Shown piece by piece: positions 17,867 through 27,361 of a DNA stretch of 42,387 nt. Below the pieces are notes generated by a model, which worked only from the letters and a program-made list of their open reading frames with translations, searched no databases and had not been told where the DNA came from. A program made the position numbers and the translations under genes. Source of the stretch: an uncultured Cyclobacteriaceae bacterium (GTDB lineage: Bacteria; Bacteroidota; Bacteroidia; Cytophagales; Cyclobacteriaceae). The stretch is taken from contig CANLOE010000062.1 in NCBI GenBank assembly GCA_947492745.1, positions 1-42,387 on the forward strand, written 5' to 3'. Within the stretch, counting starts at the first letter, position 1, and each line of letters begins with the position of its first letter.

Positions 17867-17940
17867 GTGGCCCTCTGAAATTATGATGAGGGTTTACCAT
17901 CGCTTGTTTTGATTAGGGGCTAGCGTTAAGAAAATGTCCT

Positions 17941-18020
17941 TGAGGATTTGGCCAGAGAAGGGGCCGGCCAGCCGCGTGAGCATCAGTGATAAAGATAGTA
18001 GCGCTATCTGAGGAAATTTA
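17941..18020. repeat. Family C repeat
   Basis: GAGAAGGGGCCGGCCAGCCGCGTGAGCATCA-like sequence is followed by the core GATAGTAGCGCTATC at 17995-18009. The same sequence order occurs at 35520-35575. Confidence 0.7.
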
Positions 18021-18033
18021 AAACAATCTCCAA

Positions 18034-18064
18034 TTGCTAATTAGTAATGCTTCCGTTAAATTTA
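18034..18064 (+). promoter_or_regulatory. Putative glyA promoter
   Basis: TTG at 18034-18036 is followed after 20 bases by TAAATTTA at 18057-18064, close to the TTG / TAnnTTTG pattern of Bacteroidota. It lies 25 bases upstream of the glyA start. Confidence 0.4.
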
Positions 18065-18089
18065 GGGCTAATTTCAGCAATCAGATTTC

Positions 18090-19379
18090 ATGGAAAGAGA
18101 TAACGTAATATTTGACCTCATACAGAAAGAGCAAGACCGCCAAGAGAATGGTATAGAGCTCATTGCCTCTGAAAACTTCGTGTCACCCCAGGTAATGGAG
18201 GCTGCGGGGAGTGTACTGACCAATAAGTATGCCGAAGGGCTGCCCGGTAAGCGGTACTACGGTGGTTGTGAAGTGGTCGATGAGGTAGAGAATATTGCGA
18301 TAGACCGTGTCAAGGAACTGTTCGGAGCTACTTGGGCCAATGTACAGCCGCACTCGGGCGCACAGGCCAATGCTGCCGTTATGCTGGCCATTCTGAACAA
18401 AGGGGATAAGATCTTGGGCTTTGACCTCTCGCATGGAGGGCACCTGACACACGGTTCTTCGGTCAATTTCTCCGGGAAGCTCTATGAACCCCATTTTTAT
18501 GGAGTGGAGAAAGACAGTGGTCTTATCGACTGGGACAAAGTAGTAGAACAAGCGCGCAAGGAGCGTCCCAAACTGATTATCTGCGGTGCTTCTGCCTACA
18601 GTCGCGATTGGGATTATGAAAAGCTCCGTGAAGCTGCCGATGAAGTAGGAGCCCTGTTATTGGCAGATATCTCGCACCCTTCAGGACTGATAGCCAGAGG
18701 TCTGCTCAACGACCCGCTGGAGCACTGCCATATCGTGACGACCACAACACATAAGACCCTACGCGGTCCTCGCGGTGGCATGATCATGATTCGGGACAAT
18801 TTCGATAACCCATTCGGTATAAAGACCCCTAAGGGTGAACTAAGGAAGATTTCCTCACTTCTGGACTCTGGAGTATTTCCCGGAACACAGGGAGGACCCC
18901 TGGAACATGTCATCGCCGCTAAAGCCATTGCTTTTCAGGAAGCACTCTCCGATGAGTATATGGACTACGTTATGCAGGTCTCCAAAAATGCAAAAGCCAT
19001 GGCAGACGCTTTTATCGAAAAAGGTTACGACATCATCTCAGGAGGTACGGACAATCATATGATGCTTATCGATTTGAGGTCCAAAGAACTGACCGGGAAA
19101 CTTGCCGAGAACACCCTTATAAAAGCAGACATCACCATCAATAAAAATATGGTGCCCTTCGATGATAAGTCACCTTTCGTCACCTCGGGCATGCGCGTAG
19201 GAACTCCCGCAGTAACGACCAGAGGCATGAAAGAAACAGATATGAAAAAAATCGTGTACTTTATCGACACTGTTCTATCGAATCATGACAATGATGCCAA
19301 GATAGCCGCCACCAAAGAAGAGATCAATCAATGGATGGCACAGTTTCCCCTGTATAGGACTACTGCCGTAGACGCTTAA
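18090..19379 (+). CDS. glyA: Serine hydroxymethyltransferase
   Basis: GlyA converts serine and tetrahydrofolate to glycine and methylene-tetrahydrofolate, feeding one-carbon metabolism in the cytoplasm. At 429 residues it has normal length. It shows the N-terminal [10 protein letters not shown], the YYGG motif at 56-59 and [10 protein letters not shown] (88-97). The aspartate contacting PLP is in LADISHPSG, and the PLP lysine is K222 in [21 protein letters not shown] replaces the commoner DMAHxAG, a variant I associate with this phylum. It is followed 54 bases later by tatC in the same direction and may be co-transcribed with it. Confidence 0.97.
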   Translation: MERDNVIFDLIQKEQDRQENGIELIASENFVSPQVMEAAGSVLTNKYAEGLPGKRYYGGCEVVDEVENIAIDRVKELFGATWANVQPHSGAQANAAVMLAILNKGDKILGFDLSHGGHLTHGSSVNFSGKLYEPHFYGVEKDSGLIDWDKVVEQARKERPKLIICGASAYSRDWDYEKLREAADEVGALLLADISHPSGLIARGLLNDPLEHCHIVTTTTHKTLRGPRGGMIMIRDNFDNPFGIKTPKGELRKISSLLDSGVFPGTQGGPLEHVIAAKAIAFQEALSDEYMDYVMQVSKNAKAMADAFIEKGYDIISGGTDNHMMLIDLRSKELTGKLAENTLIKADITINKNMVPFDDKSPFVTSGMRVGTPAVTTRGMKETDMKKIVYFIDTVLSNHDNDAKIAATKEEINQWMAQFPLYRTTAVDA

Positions 19380-19433
19380 CAGCGCTTATTGTATAGAAGT
19401 GATTTTCGATTTTATTCATAAAACAAATTATTA

Positions 19434-20276
19434 ATGGAGGAGAAAGAGATGTCTTTCATAGACCATCTCGAGGAGTTCAGGTGGCACCTGATACGCTCGG
19501 CCATAGCTATTTTCATATTTACCATTGCTGCATTTGCGGCCAAGAACTTTGTGTTCGACACGGTCATCTTTGGACCCGCCAAACCGGAATTCTATACTTT
19601 TAAGGTCCTGTGCCATATAGGCAATTGGTTGAATTCACCATCATTGTGTATCGGAGATGTACCCTTGGACCTACAGAGTCGAAAGATGACGGGACAGTTC
19701 ACCATGCACATCACCTCCTCCTTTATCATCGGGCTGATTATAGCTTTTCCCTATACGTTCTGGGAGTTCTGGCGTTTCATCAAACCCGGACTATACTCCA
19801 ACGAAAAGCAAGTATCCCGAGGAGCGGTGTTTTCGGTATCCTTTCTGTTCATTACCGGAGTCCTGTTCGGGTACTATATCATGTCGCCACTGGCACTCAA
19901 CTTTCTGGCCAATTACACGGTCAGCGAACTGGTCAAAAACGAATTCGACATCACCTCCTATATCTCCACGATGTCTTCATTGGTACTGGGAAGCGGTCTT
20001 TTGTTCCAGTTGCCGATAGTCGTCTACTTCACTTCCAAGGTAGGCGTCGTCACCCCTGCGCTGATGCGGCAGTACCGCAAGCATGCCCTTGTCGTCATAC
20101 TGATATTAGGAGCCATCCTGACACCGCCCGACCCATTGAGCCAAGTGCTGATAGCCATTCCACTTTATGGCCTTTACCAGCTGAGTATCATCGTTTCAGG
20201 CAGGGTACATCGCAGGATGGAAAAAGAACGAAAGAATGCACAAGACAGACTGGACCCACATCCAGAGGAAAAATAG
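19434..20276 (+). CDS. tatC: Sec-independent (Tat) protein translocase subunit TatC
   Basis: TatC is the twin-arginine signal receptor of the Tat system, which exports folded proteins across the inner membrane. The 280-residue protein starts with the family signature MSFIDHLEEFRWHLIRS (6-22, after MEEKE) and has six predicted membrane segments. The conserved FIKPGLYSNEK segment lies in the first cytoplasmic loop. A first periplasmic region of about 50 residues is longer than in E. coli. TatA is not in the window. It sits between glyA and rpiB, 28 bases from the latter. Confidence 0.95.
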   Translation: MEEKEMSFIDHLEEFRWHLIRSAIAIFIFTIAAFAAKNFVFDTVIFGPAKPEFYTFKVLCHIGNWLNSPSLCIGDVPLDLQSRKMTGQFTMHITSSFIIGLIIAFPYTFWEFWRFIKPGLYSNEKQVSRGAVFSVSFLFITGVLFGYYIMSPLALNFLANYTVSELVKNEFDITSYISTMSSLVLGSGLLFQLPIVVYFTSKVGVVTPALMRQYRKHALVVILILGAILTPPDPLSQVLIAIPLYGLYQLSIIVSGRVHRRMEKERKNAQDRLDPHPEEK

Positions 20277-20304
20277 TTTCTTACCATAGTAAAGTAGTAT
20301 CATC

Positions 20305-20739
20305 ATGTCCAAAAAAATAGCCATCGGTGGAGATCATGCCGGTTTCACCTATAAAGCAGAACTGTCCAGAGAACTGATAGCGGCAGGATTCGAAGTAGAT
20401 GACAAAGGGACCCATAGCGAGGATTCTGTTGATTATCCCGATTTTGCACACCCCGTAGCCGAAGCTGTGGAAAAAGGAGAAACCGACTGGGGCATACTTA
20501 TCTGCGGTAGTGCCAATGGTGTCGCCATGGCAGCCAATAAACATCAAAACATACGTGCCGCTATATGCTGGGAAGAAGAACTGGCCATATTGGCCCGCTC
20601 TCATAACGATGCCAATGTGGTCTGTATTCCCGCAAGGTTCATTACCATCGAGACAGCAAAGAAAATCGTCAAGGCCTTTTCTTCAACTGATTTTGAAGGT
20701 GGGCGTCACGGGCGTCGAGTGGGAAAAATCGGGTGTTGA
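20305..20739 (+). CDS. rpiB: Ribose-5-phosphate isomerase B
   Basis: RpiB interconverts ribose-5-phosphate and ribulose-5-phosphate in the pentose phosphate pathway. The 144-residue protein has the N-terminal IAIGGDHAGF motif (D10, H11), the active-site cysteine C67 in LICGSANG, and RSHNDANVVCIPARF (98-112). GSANG replaces the GTGIG loop of many RpiB proteins. It is the last gene of a glyA-tatC-rpiB run, and a 170-bp repeat begins 26 bases after its stop. Confidence 0.93.
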   Translation: MSKKIAIGGDHAGFTYKAELSRELIAAGFEVDDKGTHSEDSVDYPDFAHPVAEAVEKGETDWGILICGSANGVAMAANKHQNIRAAICWEEELAILARSHNDANVVCIPARFITIETAKKIVKAFSSTDFEGGRHGRRVGKIGC

Positions 20740-20765
20740 TAGCCGCCCGCCTTTCCCGTATTTAG

Positions 20766-20933
20766 ACTCAAGGGAAAGTATTTTGGGAAAACGTTGTCTA
20801 GAGACAAAAGGATGGCCATTACCAAGTTTGATGGATAAGTCATTAGTAGAATGGTCATTAGGGTTCATGCCTCGATAATTCTCGGAATTTTCGTGTATCC
20901 GATTGGTCCCAAATCAATTGCGTTTGGGTATAA
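20766..20933. repeat. 170-bp element with TTATACYCAA-type ends (copy 1)
   Basis: ACTCAAGGGAAAGTATTTTG begins the element and CAATTGCGTTTGGGTATAA ends it. It matches 41972-42139 over its whole length with few differences. It encodes nothing obvious and fills the gap between two convergent genes. Confidence 0.88.
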
Positions 20934-20964
20934 TAAGTCAGTGCATAGATAGCACATAGGCTAC

Positions 20965-22377
20965 TTAGTCTGTAAGACTATAGGTGATGCCATCTCCATT
21001 TTTCTTGTACCGATTCATCAGTTGAGGCATTTTATGCAATACGGCAGGCATCACTCCCGATTCATCTATGATCAGCTCCGGTCTGCTCTCCATCAGGTGA
21101 ATGTAGATATGCGTAAGATTGTCATAATACCCGAGTTGTGTAAAGACCTGAGAAGAGAGATACCAGTCGAGATACGGTGTGACCGACTGTGAGTCCTGAT
21201 AGGCTTCCTGGCTATTGCCCAGGACCAGTATTTTTTTATCCCGGGATACCGCTGACCAGGGCGATTCCCTTACCAGCAGTCCTTCAAAATCTATCCAGTC
21301 CTTAGTCGGCGAAAAACCGAAGACAGTACCTAGGTTGACAAAGACGATCAACGTTGTCATGGTGACAAAAGACAGCTCCCGTATCCAGAGCTTACGTAAG
21401 AGCAAAAAGTAATGGGCAATGAAAAATGCTGTAGAAGGAACCAGTAGTATGGTGACCGACGGGCTGAACTCGGTAACGAACAGTAGCGCTACCAAGGAGA
21501 AGAAAAGCCATACGAGCATGGCCTGTACCAGTCGGGACTGAAAGTTGGTCAAGCGCAGTTTTTGGTTCATTCTGAGGATGGCTATAGCCAAAAATACGAT
21601 AGGACTTGCATAAACGAGCGCAAGGGACCTTAGTTCCATCAAGTAGTCTTTGTGGAACGTCAGTACGGGCAGAAAATAACAGGAGTACAGATTCCCAAGA
21701 GCTCCATAATAGAAATAATAGCAGCCCAAGAAGAGAAGCGGAATCAAGAGTCCATAAACCATCAGTAGATAGTAGCGCAGTGATGCCCCTAGGAATATGG
21801 ACAATATCAGTAGAGTAGCGATGCCATAGACAAGCGAGGGAAGATAGAACAGTACCGCTATACCGAGGTACAGACCGATACTGAGCATGCCATCATCTTT
21901 TTTGTCCCTAAGTTCTACATTTACGAAAAGCTTATGGAGGCTCATGAGTAGAAAAGTGGTCGACAACAGCAGCGGCGACAGGGAGTAAAAGTCAAAAAAG
22001 AGGGACATTAGCAGCGCGTAGACAAGCCCGGGAACGTAAGTATTCTCTTTATAGGCCTTGACGGAAATCATCATCCGATTGAAAAGATAGCTTTGATAGG
22101 CCACCACGATCAGGGCCACCAGCTGAAATGCCACCTGTGATCGTCCGAACATATAGGTCATGACCATATATACCCATGCCGAAAGAGGCGCAGTGCTCTC
22201 CCATACATCCATATACAGCATACTCCCCTCTGCCATCCTTTCTCCCAGAAGCATAGCACTGAACTCGGGCAGTGTCAACATATCGTCGGAAAGAAGGACG
22301 GGTAGCCTCAATAGTACCAGAACAATGAATATACCAATAAGCCGATACGGGTCGTTAAGTCTAAAATAACTGATCAA
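20965..22377 (-). CDS. Polytopic membrane protein, DUF6427-like / GT-C-like
   Basis: This 470-residue protein has about twelve hydrophobic segments and no long soluble domain until the last 100 residues. The first outer loop contains LYMDVWESTAPLSAWVY, reminiscent of the acidic Y-x-D...PL motif in GT-C (PMT/ArnT-like) lipid-linked sugar transferases. Similar Bacteroidota proteins next to housekeeping genes are, as I recall, listed as DUF6427. A glycosyltransferase role is only a suggestion. The start is TTG: no in-frame ATG lies upstream nearby, and the first internal ATG (residue 33) would cut into the first membrane helix. It is divergent from rbfA. Confidence 0.75.
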   Translation of the reverse strand: MISYFRLNDPYRLIGIFIVLVLLRLPVLLSDDMLTLPEFSAMLLGERMAEGSMLYMDVWESTAPLSAWVYMVMTYMFGRSQVAFQLVALIVVAYQSYLFNRMMISVKAYKENTYVPGLVYALLMSLFFDFYSLSPLLLSTTFLLMSLHKLFVNVELRDKKDDGMLSIGLYLGIAVLFYLPSLVYGIATLLILSIFLGASLRYYLLMVYGLLIPLLFLGCYYFYYGALGNLYSCYFLPVLTFHKDYLMELRSLALVYASPIVFLAIAILRMNQKLRLTNFQSRLVQAMLVWLFFSLVALLFVTEFSPSVTILLVPSTAFFIAHYFLLLRKLWIRELSFVTMTTLIVFVNLGTVFGFSPTKDWIDFEGLLVRESPWSAVSRDKKILVLGNSQEAYQDSQSVTPYLDWYLSSQVFTQLGYYDNLTHIYIHLMESRPELIIDESGVMPAVLHKMPQLMNRYKKNGDGITYSLTD

Positions 22378-22476
22378 ATGATGGGTTTTTCTATTTTGGG
22401 TTTGATAATGCTTCTCTAAAGCACGAAATTAATGGAATATTGAGAAATATATAAATTATATCGGATATTTGCCCCT

Positions 22477-22854
22477 ATGAACGAAAGTAAGAGACAGCAG
22501 AAGTTTGCAAAATTGATTCAGAAAGACCTAGGCGATATTTTCCTAAAGGACACTAGGGGTATTTTAGGCAATGCGTTCATTACCGTTGCAGATGTACATA
22601 TAAGCCCCGACCTAGCTCTGGCCAAGGTATACCTCAGTATGATGATGGTCGATGATAAAGTGGGGCTGATCGAGACCATCAACGAAAGAAAGTCCGAAAT
22701 AAGGAGAATACTGGGCAATAAGATAGGAAAACAGGTACGTATCGTTCCCGATCTTCTCTTTTTAGTCGATGAGGTGCAGGAAAGGGCATCAAAAATCGAT
22801 AAGCTCATCGAAGGTCTGGACATACCCAAGTCACCCGAAGATAGCGACGAATAG
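22477..22854 (+). CDS. rbfA: 30S ribosome-binding factor A
   Basis: RbfA binds the 30S subunit late in its assembly and helps 16S rRNA 5'-end maturation. The 125-residue protein has the KH-like pattern of the family: an N-terminal SKRQQKFAKLIQKDLGDIF helix, the VTIADVHISPDLALAKVYLSM-type core (here ITVADVHISPD, residues 32-42), and the end segment LLFLVDEVQERASKIDKLI. It lies 78 bases upstream of the LolC/E-like permease gene in the same direction, an arrangement I recall from other members of the phylum. Confidence 0.93.
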   Translation: MNESKRQQKFAKLIQKDLGDIFLKDTRGILGNAFITVADVHISPDLALAKVYLSMMMVDDKVGLIETINERKSEIRRILGNKIGKQVRIVPDLLFLVDEVQERASKIDKLIEGLDIPKSPEDSDE

Positions 22855-22932
22855 TTTCCCATCACCCTACTGTTACTATACCCTAGGGCCTATAATCGAT
22901 TGTCCCAACCATAAACTTCAGCTTATCTCTCA

Positions 22933-24156
22933 TTGAACCTTTCATTCTTTATAGCGCGAAAGTATTTCTTCTCCCTAAGGAAAAGGAATTTTATCAATGT
23001 CATATCGGGACTGTCCATGTTCATCGTGGCCGGTTGTACTGCGGCATTGATCATAGCACTATCCGTGTTCAATGGCCTAGAAGGACTGCTAAAGAGCCTG
23101 TACAGCTCCTTCGACCCTGAGATACGGGTCACTGCCACACAGGGCAAGTCTTTCATACCTGAGTCCGGTATGATCGAGGGGCTGGAGGCCATAGAAGGAG
23201 TGGCGATCGTCACCGAAGTTGTCGAAGACTATGCCTACATCCGTTATCGTGATGCCGATATGATCGTCACCCTCAAAGGTGTCGGAGATAATTTTCTGGG
23301 GCAGCACCGAATGGATACCGCACTGATCGGCGGAGAGATGAAACTGAAAATGGACGATGTCAACTATGCCCTTATCGGGTGGGGCATAAAGAATGCACTG
23401 TCCATCAATATCGGCAATGATCTATATCCTATTCAGGTCTATTATATCAAAGACATCAAATCGGGTCGATTGGACCCCAGCAAATCGTACAATAAAAAAC
23501 TGATACTTCCTGGAGGCATATTTTCCATAGAAAAGAATATCGATGAAAACTATATGCTGACCCCACTGGATTTTGCCGTGGACCTACTGGATTATGGAGA
23601 GAAGAGGACATCACTGGAAATCAAGACCACTTCCCCGAGTGTTGTCCGAAAGGTCCAGAAAGCGATACGTACGCAGCTGAGCGATGACTATAAGGTGGAG
23701 AACAGGGAAGAGCAACATGCCGACCTCTACAAACTGTTGAAACTGGAAAAACTATTTATGTTCATTGCACTATCGGCAATTCTGGCCATAGGGTCCATTA
23801 ATATACTCTTCTCCCTATCGATGTTGGCCATCGATAAGAAAAAGGACATAGCGGTACTCTATGCCATGGGCGCCCACGATACGATAATCCGCCGTATCTT
23901 TTTGGCCGAAGGAGCCATCATATCTCTGGGAGGCGCCTTTCTGGGGCTAGCGATAGGTGGTGTTGTTTGCTGGCTACAGCAGCACTACGGATTGGTCTCT
24001 ATGGGTATGGAGACTTCGGTGCTGGATAACTACCCTGTAAAGGTCCAGTGGATGGATTTTGTGTACACCTGTTTGACCATAGTAGCGATAACCATGGCGG
24101 TATCCATAAGACCGGCAGCGATGGCCACACGATACAATTCAATAAATAATCTTTAA
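22933..24156 (+). CDS. LolC/LolE-like ABC transporter permease (MacB/FtsX type)
   Basis: This 407-residue permease probably acts in lipoprotein release from the inner membrane toward the outer membrane, with a LolD-type ATPase encoded elsewhere. It has a first membrane helix at about 25-48, a large periplasmic domain (about 50-270), and three C-terminal membrane helices of the FtsX domain with AIDKKKDIAVLYAMGA. The start codon is TTG at 22933: an in-frame stop lies seven codons upstream with no ATG between, and the next ATG falls inside the first helix. The N-terminal FIARKYFFSLRKRNFINVIS matches LolC/E starts, which supports this choice. Confidence 0.88.
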   Translation: MNLSFFIARKYFFSLRKRNFINVISGLSMFIVAGCTAALIIALSVFNGLEGLLKSLYSSFDPEIRVTATQGKSFIPESGMIEGLEAIEGVAIVTEVVEDYAYIRYRDADMIVTLKGVGDNFLGQHRMDTALIGGEMKLKMDDVNYALIGWGIKNALSINIGNDLYPIQVYYIKDIKSGRLDPSKSYNKKLILPGGIFSIEKNIDENYMLTPLDFAVDLLDYGEKRTSLEIKTTSPSVVRKVQKAIRTQLSDDYKVENREEQHADLYKLLKLEKLFMFIALSAILAIGSINILFSLSMLAIDKKKDIAVLYAMGAHDTIIRRIFLAEGAIISLGGAFLGLAIGGVVCWLQQHYGLVSMGMETSVLDNYPVKVQWMDFVYTCLTIVAITMAVSIRPAAMATRYNSINNL

Positions 24157-24280
24157 TAAAAATATCTTAATATTTCAATTTGAAGTGTGGTTTTGGAAGC
24201 CGTGGTAAGTTTTTAAAGAAGAATCCACTATTATTTTTAGCTAAAATATTTAATTTGCATCTCGGATTTTATTTAAAAAT

Positions 24281-27226
24281 ATGAAAATATCTTCTGCCCA
24301 ACCTTTTCAGATCATCTACTCTCTGTACCAGCACGAGTATCTGGGGTACCTGTTCGAGTCCTTTGTCGTACATCTGGACGAGAATGGGAAGCTTACTTTT
24401 CAGCATCAGAACATTTCTTCCAAAAACGCCCAAGAGTTTGAAAGAGGGCTGGACGGTGCCGATTATGACCTGATAAAAATCATGGACTCCATGCAGCAGG
24501 ATGCTGTACTGAAACACTTTACGAAAAAGAATATCAAGCCAGCGGATTTTTTTCTGAAGATCTACGATAAAAATAAAGGGGACAAGCTACTCCAGAAAGA
24601 AATCGAGACCTATCTGGAAAGACGAAGATCCAAGATACTGGAAAAGATACATGGAAAGTGGGTCTTTGAGATGGGAAATGATGGTGAACCCGCTTGGAAG
24701 CGTATCGAGGTACTGGAAGAAAAAGCTACGGTACTGTTTCACTTTAGAAGGAATGAGGAAAATACCCATTATTTCCCCACTATAAAATACAAAGGTGAGA
24801 AAGTGGAGTTTCAATACAAAGGGGCCTATATTATCTGTAAGGACCCCGCTTGGATGGTATTGAATGGCAAGCTCTATAGTTTTGAAAAAGAAGTAGACGG
24901 TAAGAAACTGTCCCCTTTTCTCAACAAGAAATTTATCGTTATCCCTAAAAATGTAGAAGAAACCTATTATAACAAGTTCGTGGCCCCGCTGATAGCTTCC
25001 TTTGACGTGTATGCCAAAGGCTTCGAAATCAATAGCGAATGCTATGAGCCCACGCCCGTTCTTTCCTTCTCGGAACTGGCGGGCAACAATAGTGGAGAAA
25101 CACTCACGCTTTTTGATAAAGAAAAGAAGAACAGTAATGGGCACCGTTCGCATGATGAGGGGAAAATCGTCTTCGGGCTTACCTTCAAGTACGGGACCTT
25201 TAAGTTCAGAGCGGATCATCATAACCCCATCAGTGTGAGTGTGGAACGGACAGGAGACGACTATATCTTTCATCGGGTCAATAGGAAGTTGGAAGCCGAA
25301 AAAGAAGTCATCAACTTTTTGATAGAAACAGGACTGGACCTAAAGAATTCAAAGGTATCCCTACCGAAGCCCAAGGCTTTTACCTGGCTCAGTGAGCATA
25401 AGGAAGCACTACAGTCCAAAGGCTTCATCGTCAATCAAAAAGAACTCAATGGCAAAAAATACTTTATAGGAGAGTCTTCCATAAAGATAGAGGTCAATGA
25501 GAATATCGACTGGTTCGATATCCATGCCGTGATCAAGTTCGGAGACTACGAGATACCTTTCAAGGACCTGCGCAAATACATATTGAAAAAGAAAAGGGAG
25601 TTTATCCTGCCCAATGGAGAGGTGGCAGTGATACCTGAGTCATGGATATCGGAGTATTCCGAACTATTTGCTTTCATGGATAATGATGATAGCGACCTTC
25701 ATAAACTGAAAAAACATCATCTCGCTCTTATCCAGGACCTGGAGACAGGCAATCTGGCCAAAGTCACCATCGATAGGAAACTGGAAAAACTCAGGGACTT
25801 TGACCGGATAGATGACTTTGCCATGCCCGTCAATTTCAAGGGAGAGCTCCGGCCCTATCAGAAAGCAGGCTACAACTGGCTACAGTTCCTCAATCAGTAC
25901 AAATTCGGAGGCTGTCTGGCCGACGATATGGGACTGGGAAAGACCGTACAGACACTGGCCATGCTCCAGAAGCAAAAAGATGATGGGAACAAGGCAGCTT
26001 CCCTACTCATCATGCCCACCTCTCTGGTCTATAACTGGGAGATGGAAGCGCAGAAGTTTACCCCCGAACTACGGGTATTTACCTACACGGGGACCAATCG
26101 TAAAAAAGATATCACCCAGTTCGAAAACTATGACCTGGTACTGACTTCTTACGGAATCATCCGTTTGGATATCGACATACTGACCGAGTTTTACTTCAAC
26201 TATATCATACTCGATGAGTCCCAGGCCATAAAAAACCCGGGTTCTATCATTACCAAAGCCGTTAAAAAGCTGAACTCACGTGCCAGATTGATACTAACAG
26301 GTACCCCGCTGGAGAACAGTACCATGGACCTATGGTCGCAGATGAGCTTTGTCAACCCTGGTCTTCTGGGAGTACAGTCCTTTTTTAAAAACGAGTTTCT
26401 CAACCCCATCGAAAAGAAAAACGATCAGGAGAAGATCAAGAAACTCTACACCATCATCAAGCCCTTTATTCTAAGAAGGCATAAGTCACAGGTAGCCACA
26501 GAACTGCCCGAAAAGATAGAGAACCTAGTATACTCTAATATGACCTCTGCACAAGAGGATGAATACGAAGAAGTCAAATCCTTCTACCGAAACAAGATTC
26601 TGGAGCATATCGATAGTCAGGGACTGAGCAGTTCGCAGTTCATACTATTACAAGGGCTGACCAAATTACGACAGATCGCGAATCATCCAAAAATGGTCGA
26701 TGAGAACTATACCGAAGACTCGGGCAAACTGGAAGATGTCACCCAGATGCTCGAAAATGCTATTCAAGAAAATCATAAAATATTGATTTTCAGTCAATTT
26801 GTTAAGCATTTGAGCATTTTCAGTCAGTACCTCAAGGACAAAGGCATCGACTTTTCATATTTGGACGGGTCGACCAAAAACAGAAAGGCCGAAGTAGAGA
26901 ATTTCCAGAACGACCCGAAACTGAAAGTGTTTTTGATATCGCTCAAAGCAGGAGGGCTGGGTCTCAACCTGACCAAAGCCGACTATGTATTCATTCTCGA
27001 TCCATGGTGGAACCCTGCCATCGAGCAACAGGCCGTCGACCGTGCGCATCGCATTGGACAGGAGAACAAGGTGTTTACCTATAAGTTCATCACAAAGAAC
27101 AGTGTGGAAGAGAAAATCCTGGCCTTGCAGAATCGCAAGATGCGCTTGGCCAGCGAACTCATCACTACAGAGGAAAGCTTTGTCAAGAGCCTCTCCAAGG
27201 AAGACATAGAAGGTCTACTGGCTTAG
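24281..27226 (+). CDS. SNF2-family DEAD/DEAH-box helicase (ATPase)
   Basis: This 981-residue protein has a large N-terminal part (1 to about 510) typical of bacterial SNF2 proteins but without a recognised catalytic motif, then a two-lobed ATPase. Walker A is DDMGLGKT (G551-T555 core), motif II is DESQ (645-648), motif III is LTGTPLEN, and motif VI is QAVDRAHRIGQ (917-927). DESQ instead of DEAQ is a minor change. Such proteins use ATP to move along DNA or remodel nucleoprotein complexes, and some bacterial ones act in transcription recycling. No linked restriction or defence gene is nearby, so it is probably a housekeeping copy. Confidence 0.93.
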   Translation: MKISSAQPFQIIYSLYQHEYLGYLFESFVVHLDENGKLTFQHQNISSKNAQEFERGLDGADYDLIKIMDSMQQDAVLKHFTKKNIKPADFFLKIYDKNKGDKLLQKEIETYLERRRSKILEKIHGKWVFEMGNDGEPAWKRIEVLEEKATVLFHFRRNEENTHYFPTIKYKGEKVEFQYKGAYIICKDPAWMVLNGKLYSFEKEVDGKKLSPFLNKKFIVIPKNVEETYYNKFVAPLIASFDVYAKGFEINSECYEPTPVLSFSELAGNNSGETLTLFDKEKKNSNGHRSHDEGKIVFGLTFKYGTFKFRADHHNPISVSVERTGDDYIFHRVNRKLEAEKEVINFLIETGLDLKNSKVSLPKPKAFTWLSEHKEALQSKGFIVNQKELNGKKYFIGESSIKIEVNENIDWFDIHAVIKFGDYEIPFKDLRKYILKKKREFILPNGEVAVIPESWISEYSELFAFMDNDDSDLHKLKKHHLALIQDLETGNLAKVTIDRKLEKLRDFDRIDDFAMPVNFKGELRPYQKAGYNWLQFLNQYKFGGCLADDMGLGKTVQTLAMLQKQKDDGNKAASLLIMPTSLVYNWEMEAQKFTPELRVFTYTGTNRKKDITQFENYDLVLTSYGIIRLDIDILTEFYFNYIILDESQAIKNPGSIITKAVKKLNSRARLILTGTPLENSTMDLWSQMSFVNPGLLGVQSFFKNEFLNPIEKKNDQEKIKKLYTIIKPFILRRHKSQVATELPEKIENLVYSNMTSAQEDEYEEVKSFYRNKILEHIDSQGLSSSQFILLQGLTKLRQIANHPKMVDENYTEDSGKLEDVTQMLENAIQENHKILIFSQFVKHLSIFSQYLKDKGIDFSYLDGSTKNRKAEVENFQNDPKLKVFLISLKAGGLGLNLTKADYVFILDPWWNPAIEQQAVDRAHRIGQENKVFTYKFITKNSVEEKILALQNRKMRLASELITTEESFVKSLSKEDIEGLLA

Positions 27227-27305
27227 TGAAAGGTAGGGGTAGGGGATTTGTCGTCCATTTTATCTACTGTAGGTATCTATTGGTATGAATTAAGGCCGTG
27301 CATAT

Positions 27306-27346
27306 CATTAAAACACTAAAAAGAAAGGCTTTGTAGTGTTTTGATG
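27306..27346. terminator. Bidirectional terminator between convergent genes
   Basis: CATTAAAACACTA (27306-27318) pairs with TAGTGTTTTGATG (27334-27346) over 13 bp with one wobble. It serves the end of the SNF2 gene and the end of the ABC ATPase gene on the other strand. Confidence 0.75.
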
Positions 27347-27361
27347 CTGATTGTCAGTATT

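Noticed and set aside
7980-18010. CRISPR array from the recurring palindromes
   Set aside because: The palindromes are kilobases apart and inside longer repeats, with no regular spacing or spacers.
19610-20320. 236-codon frame overlapping tatC
   Set aside because: It is in another frame of tatC, whose motifs and membrane pattern are clear; the alternative protein is Arg/His-rich and unlike any family.
24281-27226. SNF2 helicase as part of a phage-defence system
   Set aside because: No nuclease, methylase or other defence gene adjoins it; neighbours are core genes and a transporter.
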